Origin: Amycolatopsis albispora
GTDB lineage: Bacteria > Actinomycetota > Actinomycetes > Mycobacteriales > Pseudonocardiaceae
Direction: 5' to 3'
Assembly (NCBI RefSeq): GCF_003312875.1
Contig: NZ_CP015163.1
Span: 7,006,001-7,070,000 of the forward strand
Length of the DNA stretch: 64,000 nt
Part shown: piece after piece, positions 7,898 through 16,020 of the stretch
Numbering within the stretch: the first letter of the stretch is position 1
Layout: each line of letters begins with the position of its first letter
Notes under the pieces: model-generated
Databases searched by the model: none
What the model saw: only the letters and a program-made list of their open reading frames with translations
What the model was told of the DNA's origin: nothing
Program-made: the position numbers and the translations under genes

Positions 7898-9223
7898 ATG
7901 CCGGAAGGCATCACGATCGACCGGGCACGCAACACCGTGCACATCAGCCGGACCTACCGGTCGGGGCTCGGCCGGGTCTGGTGGGCCTGGACCGACGCCG
8001 AGGCGATCAGCCAGTGGTGGGGGCCGGAGGGCTGGGCCGCCACCGTGTACGAGATGGACGTGCGGCCGGGCGGGCGCTGGCGGTTCCGGATGGCGCCGGC
8101 GGACGAGTCGGCCGATCCGGTCCGCATCGTCGCCACCTACGGGTCCGTCGTGCCCCGCGCCGAACTGTCCTATGAGGACACATTTGCCGACGAGACCTGG
8201 GAGGCCGACGGCACGGGGACGTTCCCGACCACCGTCACCTTCACCCCAGCGGACACCGGCTGCACCGTCGAGGTGTCCGCCACCTTCCCCGACGCCGCCG
8301 CGCTGCGGCGGGCCGTCGAACTCCAGATGGCCGAAGGCTACGCCGAAGCGCTCGACCGCCTGGCCGACCTGATCGAACCGAAGACTTCCGAAGGAGCAAC
8401 GACCATGTCCGACAACATGTCCACCCTCACCTCAGCCGACGGCACCACGATCGCCTACCGGAAGACCGGTTCCGGCCCGGCGATCATCGTGGTCAGCAAC
8501 GTCGCCGAGGACCACACCGGCGTCGCGGGCCTGGCCGCCGCGCTCTCCGAGCACTTCACGGTGATCAGCTTCGACCGCCGCGGCCGCGGCGCCAGCGGTG
8601 ACCCGCAGCCCTACGACCCGGCACGCGAGATCGAGGACATCGCCGCGTTGATCGAGGTCGCGGGTGGCTCCGCGGCGCTGACCAGCGGGTCCGGCGGCAG
8701 CGGGCTCACGCTGGACGCGGCGAGCGCGCTGGGCGGCAAGGTGACCGGGGTCTACCTCTACGAGCCGCCGTTCATCGTCGACGACTCGCGGCCGCCGGCC
8801 CCCGCCGACTACGTCGAGCACCTGGAAGCGCTGGTCGGGGCGGGCAAGCGCAGCGAGGCCGTCGAGTACTTCATGACCAGGATGATCCGGGTGCCCGCCG
8901 AGTACCTCCCGGCGATGAAGGAGGACCCGTCCTGGGACGAAATGGCCAAGTACGCGCACACCTACGCCTACGACGCGCGGATCCTCCGCGGGCTGCAGGA
9001 AGGCAAGCCGTTGCCCGCCGACCGGTGGTCCATCGACGCGCCGATCGCGGTCTCCGTCGGCAGCAACGGGGAGGACTTCATCCGGGCGGGAGCGGCCGCG
9101 CTGGCCGAGACCCTGCCGAACGTCACCGTGCTGACGCTGCCCGGCCAGGACCACTCCGCGTTCTGGATGGCGCCGGAGCCGGTGGCGGAGCAGGCGCGGG
9201 AGTTCCTGCTCGGCCGAGGCTGA
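7898..9223 (+). CDS. In-frame fusion of an SRPBCC/AHSA1 domain and an alpha/beta hydrolase
   Basis: Residues 1-~165 form an AHSA1/SRPBCC domain (ISRTYRSGLGRVWWAWTDAEAISQWWGPEG, VRPGGRWRFRM, AEGYAEALDRLADLIE). Residues ~170-441 form an alpha/beta hydrolase: FDRRGRGASGD, a nucleophile elbow reading SGSGG, and a C-terminal GQDHSAF His. The two parts are usually separate genes. Here no stop separates them, yet AAGGAG (8391-8396) sits eight bases before an in-frame ATG at 8405 (codon 170), so a free hydrolase may also be made. Small-molecule hydrolysis or lipid binding is likely; substrate unknown. Confidence 0.75.
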   Translation: MPEGITIDRARNTVHISRTYRSGLGRVWWAWTDAEAISQWWGPEGWAATVYEMDVRPGGRWRFRMAPADESADPVRIVATYGSVVPRAELSYEDTFADETWEADGTGTFPTTVTFTPADTGCTVEVSATFPDAAALRRAVELQMAEGYAEALDRLADLIEPKTSEGATTMSDNMSTLTSADGTTIAYRKTGSGPAIIVVSNVAEDHTGVAGLAAALSEHFTVISFDRRGRGASGDPQPYDPAREIEDIAALIEVAGGSAALTSGSGGSGLTLDAASALGGKVTGVYLYEPPFIVDDSRPPAPADYVEHLEALVGAGKRSEAVEYFMTRMIRVPAEYLPAMKEDPSWDEMAKYAHTYAYDARILRGLQEGKPLPADRWSIDAPIAVSVGSNGEDFIRAGAAALAETLPNVTVLTLPGQDHSAFWMAPEPVAEQAREFLLGRG

Positions 9224-9242
9224 GGCCCACGGCGCAAGCCTC

Positions 9243-9274
9243 GCGGCGGCTGCCGACACAACGGCAGCCGCCGC
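9243..9274. terminator. Perfect 13-bp hairpin, bidirectional terminator
   Basis: GCGGCGGCTGCCG (9243-9255), a six-base ACACAA loop, and the exact complement at 9262-9274. It lies 20 bases after the hydrolase stop, with the HAD gene converging from the right. Confidence 0.75.
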
Positions 9275-9287
9275 AGCCAGCGGTGCA

Positions 9288-9580
9288 GGCTTCGTGGTCG
9301 GCGGGGCGGCCTGGTGACTCGGCGGCGGGGCTCGCGGTCAGCGGTGGCTGGTACCTCAGCGGCGGCCTGCGGTCTGCGGTCAGTGGCGCAGGGCCCGCGG
9401 TCGGCTGTGGCTGGCGGCCCAGCGGCAGCCTGCAGTCGGCGGCGGCCCGCGGTCTGCGGTCGGTGGCAGGGCTCGTGGTCGGCGGCCGCGACCCAGCGGC
9501 GGCTGCCGACGCAGCGGCGTGAGGCTCGCGGTCGGCGGCGCGGGTGTGGTGGGTGGGGCGTGGGCTGGTGGCTCAGCGGC
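9288..9580. repeat. Degenerate tandem array between convergent genes
   Basis: The motif GGCYCGYGGTC recurs at 9329, 9392, 9444, 9470 and 9523 (a variant at 9288); the last four intervals are 63, 52, 26 and 53, so most spacings are near multiples of 26. CAGCGGCGGC-type blocks alternate with it. The tract fills the gap between the terminator and the end of the HAD gene and makes spurious open frames in several phases; no gene is supported here. Confidence 0.6.
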
Positions 9581-10565
9581 GGCGGTAGGCGAGCCCCGCG
9601 GCGACGGCGCCCGCTACCGCGCCCGCGCCCAGTACCGAAGGCACGCCGATCTTGGCGGCCTTCCGCCCCGTGCGGAAGTCGCGGATTTCCCAGCCCCGCG
9701 CCCGCGCCACCTCGCGCAGGCCCGAGTCCGGGTTCACCGCGACCGACGTGCCGACCGCCGACAGCATCGGAATATCGTTCGAGGAGTCGGAATACGCCGT
9801 GCAGCGGCGCAGGTTCAGGCCCTCCCTGGCGGCCAGCGCCCGCACGGCGTGTGCCTTCGCCCGGCCGTGCAGCAGGTCGCCGACGAGCCGTCCGGTGTAG
9901 ACGCCGTCCACGCTTTCGGCGACCGTGCCGAGCGCGCCGGTCAGGCCGAGGCGGCGCGAGATGATCGCGGCCAGCTCCACCGGCGTCGCGGTGACCAGCC
10001 ACACGCGCTGGCCGGCGTCCAGGTGCATCTGCGCCAGCGCCCTGGTGCCCGACCAGATCTTCTCGGCCATCAGCTCGTCGTAGATCTCCTCGCCGACGTC
10101 GACCATCTCCTGCACCGTCCGACCGGCCACAAAGGACAGTCCCTTTTCCCGGTGCGACTTGATGTCGTCGTGGTTCTCGCGCCCGCCGACCCGGAACTTC
10201 AGCTGCTGCCAGGCGAATCCGGCCAGGTCGGAGGTGGTGAAGAAGTTCCGCGAGGCCAGCCCGCGGACGAAGTGGAAGATCGACGCGCCCATCATCATCG
10301 TGTTGTCCACGTCGAAGAAGGCGGCGGCGGTCAGGTCCGGCGGTGCGGCGGCGGCCGGCGGCTCGGCCCGGCCGGCCTCTTCCGGCCCGGCGACCGGCTC
10401 CGGCGCCACCTCCCCGGCGGCCAGTTCCTGCGCGGGCACGGTCAGCACGGCGGAAGGAGCCTGCTCCATCGCGACGGCGGCCTCGGCGGAGGCTTCACCA
10501 GCCATTTCCGCGAGCCGCTCCAGCTCCTGACTCTTATCCTTGCCACTCCACCGCGACACGCTCAC
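9573..10565 (-). CDS. HAD-IB family phosphatase (SerB1-like, Rv0505c-like)
   Basis: The 330-residue protein has a ~75-residue Ala/Glu/Pro-rich leader, then the HAD motifs: [11 protein letters not shown] (nucleophile Asp), [10 protein letters not shown], and [15 protein letters not shown] (acidic metal site), ending in an Ala/Gly-rich hydrophobic stretch ([18 protein letters not shown]) that may be a membrane anchor. Subclass IB matches phosphoserine phosphatase-like enzymes, but in actinobacteria many act on other phosphates, including lysophosphatidate. GTG 10559 has better spacing to the GGAGG site than GTG 10565. In Streptomyces and mycobacteria similar genes hold the same place. Confidence 0.82.
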   Translation of the reverse strand: MSVSRWSGKDKSQELERLAEMAGEASAEAAVAMEQAPSAVLTVPAQELAAGEVAPEPVAGPEEAGRAEPPAAAAPPDLTAAAFFDVDNTMMMGASIFHFVRGLASRNFFTTSDLAGFAWQQLKFRVGGRENHDDIKSHREKGLSFVAGRTVQEMVDVGEEIYDELMAEKIWSGTRALAQMHLDAGQRVWLVTATPVELAAIISRRLGLTGALGTVAESVDGVYTGRLVGDLLHGRAKAHAVRALAAREGLNLRRCTAYSDSSNDIPMLSAVGTSVAVNPDSGLREVARARGWEIRDFRTGRKAAKIGVPSVLGAGAVAGAVAAGLAYRRR

Positions 10566-10625
10566 CGCCTCCGATTTTGTGCGGAACGCCTGTGCACAGG
10601 GTAGCGAGCCGGAGTGGCCGACGGG

Positions 10626-11660
10626 TTACCAGCCGACCCTCACCTCGGGCAATCCCGGCAACAGTGGGGGAAGTCTCAGCAGTTCGCCAGGTGGCGGCGG
10701 GATTACCGGCGGACGCGGCCGCGTGACGGGAGGTGGCACTTCGGTCACGGGCGGTGCCGGTGCCTCGGGCACGTCGAGCACCGGCGTGGCGGTCTCCGGG
10801 CGGTTGTCGACGGGCGGCGTGGCGACCGTCCGCGACTCGCCCCGATCGACCGGCACCGCGGGCGGCTCCTCGGGTTCGGCCGGTGGCGGACCCGGTTTCG
10901 CGCAACCGCCGGTGGCGGGCAGCGCGCCGAGATCGTCGTGCCTGCCGGAGGTGATCTGGTAGCAGCTCATCCGCTCGGCGAGCGCGGCCGCGCGCTCATC
11001 GACCCGGCCCACCAGCGCGACAGCGTTGTCATGGGCGACGCTCGCGCCCTCGGGCACCACGGGCCGCAGTTCGGCCAGCAGGCGCGACTGCTCGGCGGCC
11101 CAGCCCCGCAGGCCGGACAGCTGCGCGCCCGAGCTGCCGGTGGCGACCGCGGTCAGCTCGGCGGTGCCCTCCCGGGTCGCCTGCGCGAAACTTTCCAGCG
11201 TGGCGCGGAATTCGGCGGGACCGCGCCCGCGGATCTCGCGGAGTTCGGCCAGCCGGGCGCCCGCGTGGTCGAGGCGCTTGCCAGCGCGGGCCTCGTCGTC
11301 GAAGGTCAGTCCGACCGTGGCCGTCTCCCCGGCCAGTTTCATGCCATAGAGGGAATCCCCGGGCAGCGAGTCCGCGGCGAGCGCCACGCCGAGACTGCCG
11401 ACGCCGACCAACCCGGCCAGCCCGCCCGCGAGCACGGGACCCAGCCGCCGTCGGCGGCGCGGCTCGGGCACCACGGCCGGACGCGCTTCGATGGCGGCGG
11501 CGATGCGTTGCCTGGTCTCCGGGCCGGGTGACGCCGCGTTGCCGAGCCTGCGGAGCTGACCGACCAGGTCCAGCTCACGCCGGAACTCGTCGTCGTCCGA
11601 CGACGGGTCCTCGACGGCGCGCGCGAACCGGTCGTGCTCGCGCTCCCACGGCAACTTCAC
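10626..11660 (-). CDS. DUF5667-type membrane protein, probable anti-sigma factor partner (RsbN-like)
   Basis: The 344-residue protein has a soluble N-terminus with conserved EFRRELDLVGQLRRLG, one membrane segment (LGPVLAGGLAGLVGVGSLGVALAAD), then PGDSLYGMKLAGETATVGLTFDDEARAGKRLDHAGARLAELREI, the DUF5667 signature, a helical region, and a long Pro-rich tail. It lies directly downstream of the BldN-like sigma gene on the same strand. In Streptomyces the gene after bldN encodes the membrane anti-sigma factor RsbN, so the N-terminal cytoplasmic part here is a likely sigma-binding domain. That role is inferred from context. Confidence 0.75.
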   Translation of the reverse strand: MKLPWEREHDRFARAVEDPSSDDDEFRRELDLVGQLRRLGNAASPGPETRQRIAAAIEARPAVVPEPRRRRRLGPVLAGGLAGLVGVGSLGVALAADSLPGDSLYGMKLAGETATVGLTFDDEARAGKRLDHAGARLAELREIRGRGPAEFRATLESFAQATREGTAELTAVATGSSGAQLSGLRGWAAEQSRLLAELRPVVPEGASVAHDNAVALVGRVDERAAALAERMSCYQITSGRHDDLGALPATGGCAKPGPPPAEPEEPPAVPVDRGESRTVATPPVDNRPETATPVLDVPEAPAPPVTEVPPPVTRPRPPVIPPPPGELLRLPPLLPGLPEVRVGW

Positions 11661-11720
11661 GGCTGGCTAACGAACAGCCGATAACGACAGTTACGGCGTA
11701 CCCGCCAGTATCAACCGGGA

Positions 11721-12401
11721 CTACCGGAAACCACTCGGCAGGAGCTGGGCCAGCCGCCGGACCGCCCGGTGCTGCAACGCCTTGATGGCGCCCTCGTTGC
11801 GGTTCATGATCTCCGCCGTCTCGGCCACCGAAAGCCCCTGCATGAACCGCAGCAGAATGCATTCGCGCTGGTCGCTGCCCAGTTCGTCGATGCAGCGGAA
11901 CAGCTCGGAGTTGGTCGCGCGGCTGATCACCTGCTGCTCGGGACCGGCCGGGCCCGGCGCGGTGGAGCCGGTGAACGGGCTGGCCCCGCCCTCGGCGACC
12001 TCGTCGGTGACCACCTCGAGGCGGAACCGGCTGGACTTGACGTGGTCGAGGATCAGGTTGCGGGCGATGGTGACGAACCAGGCGCCGACGTCCCGGCCCT
12101 GGTAGCTGACCGAGGTGATCCGGCGCAGCGCGCGCAGGAAGGTCTCGCTGGTCACGTCCTCGGCCAGGTCGCGGTCGCCGAGGCGGAAGAGCACGTACCG
12201 GAAGACCATGTCGACGTACCGGTCGTACAGCTTGCCGAAGGCGCCGGCATCACCCTGCTGGGCGGCGTGCACGAGGTCCCACGCCTCGGCCTTGACGGCT
12301 TCGGCCCTGGCGGCACGCTGCGCGGCGAGGTCGCCGCGGGCCGGCACGCTCGTGCCGATGAGTGCCCCCGAACCGCCGGCCACGGCGACTTGCAGGCTCA
12401 T
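11721..12401 (-). CDS. ECF RNA polymerase sigma factor, BldN-like
   Basis: The 226-residue protein has a ~50-residue Ala-rich leader, then sigma region 2 (LYDRYVDMVFRYVLFRLGDRDLAEDVTSETFLRALRRI), a linker, and region 4 (LGSDQRECILLRFMQGLSVAETAEIMNRNEGAIKALQHRAVRRL). ATG 12401 has a GGGAGG site nine bases upstream; an open extension to 12464 is less likely. The N-terminal leader recalls the pro-sequence of Streptomyces BldN. Placement beside a DUF5667 protein and near glutaredoxin-rex-hem matches the bldN neighbourhood. It probably controls differentiation or surface genes together with the downstream partner. Confidence 0.85.
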   Translation of the reverse strand: MSLQVAVAGGSGALIGTSVPARGDLAAQRAARAEAVKAEAWDLVHAAQQGDAGAFGKLYDRYVDMVFRYVLFRLGDRDLAEDVTSETFLRALRRITSVSYQGRDVGAWFVTIARNLILDHVKSSRFRLEVVTDEVAEGGASPFTGSTAPGPAGPEQQVISRATNSELFRCIDELGSDQRECILLRFMQGLSVAETAEIMNRNEGAIKALQHRAVRRLAQLLPSGFR

Positions 12402-12617
12402 CGATTCGCACCTCCCAGGCCCCATCGGCAAGGCGTCGGCTGGTTCCCGAGTGATCAAGACCACCCTCAGGACCAGTGCAGCATACGTGTTGTTACCGCG
12501 AAGTAGGTAGTGGTGTTCCCGTGACGTAACGGGCGGGACCGCGCTTTATCCCCGCTTCGGGGGATGGGGATGACAGACTGGTTACGGTGTGAGTGCGCTC
12601 GCGGAAGGGGTTGGGAT

Positions 12618-14168
12618 TTGTCGTCCGAACAGGGGAATCACCAGGACCACCAGTGGTCGTCCGGCACCGCGGGCAACGTCTCGGAGCTGGTTTCGGCGGC
12701 CGCCGGACGCCGCCCGGATTCACTCGCACTTATCGATTCAGGAACCGAGCGGCGGCTCACCTGGGCACAGGCCGACGCGGCGGTGAACGCCGAAGCGCGG
12801 CGCCTCACCGAGGCCGGACTGCACCCGGGTGATCGGGTGGTCGTCCGGCTGCCGACCTCGACCGCCTTCGCGGTGACGTTGTTCGCCGTGGTGCGGGCCG
12901 GTGGCATCGCCGTGCCGCTGTCCCCGCAGGCCCCGGCCGCCGAGATCCGGCCGCTGGCCGAGCACTGCGGTGCCACGCTGGTGGTCAGCCACGACCCGGA
13001 CGCCGAGGAACTGGCGGACGAGGTCACCGTGCTGCCCGCACCCGACGCCACCGGAGAGGCGGCCGAGCCGGTCGCGCCGGTGGGCAGCGGCGAGGACATC
13101 GCGGTGCTCTCGTACACCTCGGGGACCACCGGCCCGCCGCGTGGCGTGATGCTGTCGCACCGGGCGCTCCTGGCCAACGTCGAGCAGCTCTCGGCGGTGC
13201 GGCCCGCCGTGCTCCAGGCTTCCGACCGGGTGTTCATCGCGATCCCGCTGTTCCACGTCTACGGGCTGGGACCCGGCCTGCTGCAGGCCGCCGCGGTGGG
13301 CGCCACCGTGGTGCTGTCCGAGCGCTTCGACGCGCGACGCGCGCTGGCCGACTGCGCCGAGTTCCGCGTCACCACGATCGCCGGGGTGCCCGCGATGTAC
13401 GCCGAGTTCGCCGCGCTGGACGCCGACGAACTGGGCGCCGGGCTGGCCACCGTGCGCCGGATGACCTCGGGGGCGGCGCCGCTGCACCCCAAGGTGCTGG
13501 CCGCGATCCGGGCCGCCACCGGCATGGACGTCTACGAGGGCTACGGGCTGACCGAGGCCGCGCCCGTGGTGACCACCACGCTGGTCACCGGCTATCCCAA
13601 GCCCGGCTCGGTCGGCCGTCCGCTGCCCGGCATCGAGCTGCGGCTGGTGGACAGCGACGGCACCGCCGGGCCGGTGCCGTCCGATCCGGACGACCTGGTG
13701 GACAGCTTCGACGAGGAGGACGGCGGCACCGGGCTGGTCGCGCTGCGTGGCGCCAACCTGTTCTCCGGGTACTGGCCGGACGGCGCGCACGGGCCGGACG
13801 CCGAGGGCTGGTTCCGCACCGGCGACGTCGGCTACCTGGACACCGACGGCGACCTGCACCTGGTCGACCGCGCCAACGACCTGATCATCGTGAACGGGTT
13901 CAACGTGTACCCGAACGAGGTCGAGTCGGTGCTCACCGAACTGCCGGAGGTGATCGAGGCGGCGGTGGTCGGCGTGGTCGACGAACGCAGCGGCGAGGCG
14001 GTCAAGGCGGTCGTGGTGGTCGCGCCGGGTGCTTCGCTGTCCGCGCAGCAGGTGGTGGACCACTGCGCGGGCAAGCTCGCCGGGTACAAGGTGCCGCACA
14101 GCGTCGAGTTCGCCGACAGCCTGCCGCATTCGGCGACCGGCAAGCTGCGCCGTCTCCGGCTCCGGTAG
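12618..14168 (+). CDS. AMP-dependent acyl-CoA synthetase/ligase
   Basis: An ANL-superfamily adenylating enzyme of about 516 residues. Motifs: VLSYTSGTTGPPRGVMLSHRAL (P-loop-like), GYGLTEAAPVV, WFRTGDVGYLDTDGDLHLVDRANDLIIVNGFNVYPNEVE (hinge and A8) and HSATGKLRRLRLR with the C-terminal catalytic Lys (A10). It activates a carboxylic acid, probably a medium- or long-chain fatty acid, to its CoA ester. TTG 12618 is preferred because GGAAGGGG lies seven bases upstream; in-frame ATGs at 12564 and 12570 are alternatives. The glutaredoxin gene starts nine bases after its stop. Confidence 0.82.
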   Translation: MSSEQGNHQDHQWSSGTAGNVSELVSAAAGRRPDSLALIDSGTERRLTWAQADAAVNAEARRLTEAGLHPGDRVVVRLPTSTAFAVTLFAVVRAGGIAVPLSPQAPAAEIRPLAEHCGATLVVSHDPDAEELADEVTVLPAPDATGEAAEPVAPVGSGEDIAVLSYTSGTTGPPRGVMLSHRALLANVEQLSAVRPAVLQASDRVFIAIPLFHVYGLGPGLLQAAAVGATVVLSERFDARRALADCAEFRVTTIAGVPAMYAEFAALDADELGAGLATVRRMTSGAAPLHPKVLAAIRAATGMDVYEGYGLTEAAPVVTTTLVTGYPKPGSVGRPLPGIELRLVDSDGTAGPVPSDPDDLVDSFDEEDGGTGLVALRGANLFSGYWPDGAHGPDAEGWFRTGDVGYLDTDGDLHLVDRANDLIIVNGFNVYPNEVESVLTELPEVIEAAVVGVVDERSGEAVKAVVVVAPGASLSAQQVVDHCAGKLAGYKVPHSVEFADSLPHSATGKLRRLRLR

Positions 14169-14177
14169 GAAGGTGCC

Positions 14178-14414
14178 ATGGCGCATGAGGTGACGGTCGT
14201 GACCAGGGAAGGCTGCTCGGCGTGCGTGCGCGCGGAGGCCGACGTGGCGCGGATCTGCGGTGAGCTGGGCGTCGCGTGGCGGACGTTCGATGTGGACAGT
14301 GACGCGGAATGGCGTGCCGAGTACGGCGACCGCGTGCCGGTGATCCTGGTCGACGGGGAAGAGCACGGGTACTGGTCGGTCGAGGAGGACCGGCTGCGCG
14401 CGGCGCTCGCGTAA
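14178..14414 (+). CDS. Glutaredoxin-family protein (Rv0508-like)
   Basis: The 78-residue thioredoxin-fold protein begins VTVVTREGCSACVRAEADVARIC, with a CxxC active site (CSAC), and keeps the cis-Pro strand (DRVPVILVDGEEHGYWSV). It is expected to be a small cytosolic thiol-disulfide reductase; genomes of this group lack glutathione, so mycothiol or thioredoxin reductase is the probable partner. In Streptomyces and mycobacteria this gene stands close to rex or hemA; here a 7.5-kb block separates it from rex. It shares a transcript with the acyl-CoA ligase. Confidence 0.88.
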   Translation: MAHEVTVVTREGCSACVRAEADVARICGELGVAWRTFDVDSDAEWRAEYGDRVPVILVDGEEHGYWSVEEDRLRAALA

Positions 14415-14471
14415 TCCACTCGTAAGGGCGCGAGGGCGGCTTTCCGGCTCGTCGGTGACCACGATGGAGGC

Positions 14472-15998
14472 ATGAGCACACGCCTTTCCCGTCCGCGCGC
14501 GGCCGCGATCGGGGTGGTCGCCGCCGGGGCGGCGGCCGCGGCCGGGCACCTGCTGTCCGCGTTCCTCGGGCGGAACTCGTCACCGGTGGTCGCGGTCGGG
14601 AACACCGTCGCCGAGTTCTCGCCGGGCTGGCTGACCGAGTTCGGCAAGGAAGTCTTCTACGTCTACGACAAGCTCGCGCTGTTCGTCGGCATGGGCCTGG
14701 TGATGCTGGTGCTGGCCGCGGTCGCCGGGCTGGTCTCGCGGGCGTCGCGCACGCCGGGGCTGGTGCTCATCGGGGCGTTCGGTGTGCTCGGTGTGCTGGC
14801 CGTGCTGCGGCGGCCGGATCTCGGGCAGCTGGCGATCCTCGCGCCGCTGGCCACGCTGGTCGTCGGCTGCGGGGTGTTCTCCTGGCTGCACGGGCGGGCC
14901 GTCGCGGAGGAGGCCGTGGACGGCGGGCTGACCCGGCGCCGGTTCCTGGTCGGCGGGGCCGGGGTCGCGGCGGGTGCCGGGGTGGCCGCGCTGACCGGTG
15001 AGGTGATCGGCGTGAGCCGCGACGCGGAGCTTTCGCGGGCAGAAGTCGGTTCGCTGGTGCCCGCGCGGCCCGCGCCGGCGATCCCGGCCGACGCCGACTT
15101 CCGCAAGCTCGGCACGCCCGCCTTCCTGACCCCGAACGCGGAGTTCTACAAGATCGACACCGCGTTGTCACTGCCGCAGGTGCGGGCCGAGGACTGGCGG
15201 TTGCGCATCCACGGCCTGGTAGACCGGGAAGTCACGGTCACCTACGCGGACATCCGTTCCCGGCCGCTGGTCGAACGCGCGGTCACGCTGTGCTGCGTGT
15301 CGAACGAGGTCGGCGGGGACCTGATCTCGACTGCCACCTTCGTCGGCGTGGACCTGGCCGACCTGCTCAACGAAGCGGGGGTGCGCCCGGGGGCCGAGCA
15401 GCTGTTCTCCACCAGTGCGGACGGCTGGACCTGCGGCACGCCGATCTCCGCCGTGCTGGACCCGGGGCGCGGCGCGATGCTGGCGCTCGGCATGAACGGG
15501 GAACCGCTGCCGGTGAAGCACGGCTTCCCGGCGCGGCTGGTGGTGCCGGGGCTGTACGGCTACGTGTCGGCCACCAAGTGGGTCACCGACCTGGAGGTGA
15601 CCACCTGGTCGGCGCGGCGGGCGTACTGGCTGGAGCGCGACTGGGCGCGGGAGGGGCCGGTGAAGACGCAGTCACGCATCGACGTGCCGAAGCCGTTCAC
15701 CACGCAGGCGGCGGGGAAGACCGTGGTCGCCGGGATCGCGTGGGCGCAGCACACCGGCATCGACCGGGTGGAGGTGCGGCTGGACCAGGGCCCGTGGGTG
15801 CCCGCGACGCTGACCACGGAGGTGAACGCGGACACCTGGCGGATGTGGTGGGTGCAGCTGGACGTGCCGCCGGGGCCGCACCAGGTGTACTGCCGGGCGG
15901 TGGACCGGTCGGGCTACGTGCAGACGGGGGAGGTCCAGGGCACCGTGCCGGACGGGGCCACCGGCTGGCACTCGATCTCCCTCACCGCGACGGCCTGA
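14472..15998 (+). CDS. Membrane-anchored molybdopterin-dependent oxidoreductase (sulfite-oxidase family)
   Basis: The 508-residue protein has four hydrophobic segments in residues ~10-140, then a Tat-like RRRFLVGGAGVAAGAGVAAL (residues ~153-175), the sulfite-oxidase-type Mo-binding domain (residues ~200-380, with AVTLCCVSNEVGGD carrying the Mo-ligand Cys) and an Ig-like Mo-co dimerisation domain (GIAWAQHTGIDRVEVRLD; C-terminal EVQGTVPDGATGWHS). The catalytic part should be outside the cell, exported folded with its cofactor. The electron partner is not encoded next to it. The gene ends against a palindromic repeat broken by an IS110 element. Confidence 0.88.
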   Translation: MSTRLSRPRAAAIGVVAAGAAAAAGHLLSAFLGRNSSPVVAVGNTVAEFSPGWLTEFGKEVFYVYDKLALFVGMGLVMLVLAAVAGLVSRASRTPGLVLIGAFGVLGVLAVLRRPDLGQLAILAPLATLVVGCGVFSWLHGRAVAEEAVDGGLTRRRFLVGGAGVAAGAGVAALTGEVIGVSRDAELSRAEVGSLVPARPAPAIPADADFRKLGTPAFLTPNAEFYKIDTALSLPQVRAEDWRLRIHGLVDREVTVTYADIRSRPLVERAVTLCCVSNEVGGDLISTATFVGVDLADLLNEAGVRPGAEQLFSTSADGWTCGTPISAVLDPGRGAMLALGMNGEPLPVKHGFPARLVVPGLYGYVSATKWVTDLEVTTWSARRAYWLERDWAREGPVKTQSRIDVPKPFTTQAAGKTVVAGIAWAQHTGIDRVEVRLDQGPWVPATLTTEVNADTWRMWWVQLDVPPGPHQVYCRAVDRSGYVQTGEVQGTVPDGATGWHSISLTATA

Positions 15999-16020
15999 TG
16001 TCACGAATGAAGCTTCTATG

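Noticed and set aside
9241..9964. Long Arg/Ala-rich open frames on the plus strand around the repeat array
   Set aside because: High-GC shadow frames of the array and of the HAD gene; no conserved motif.
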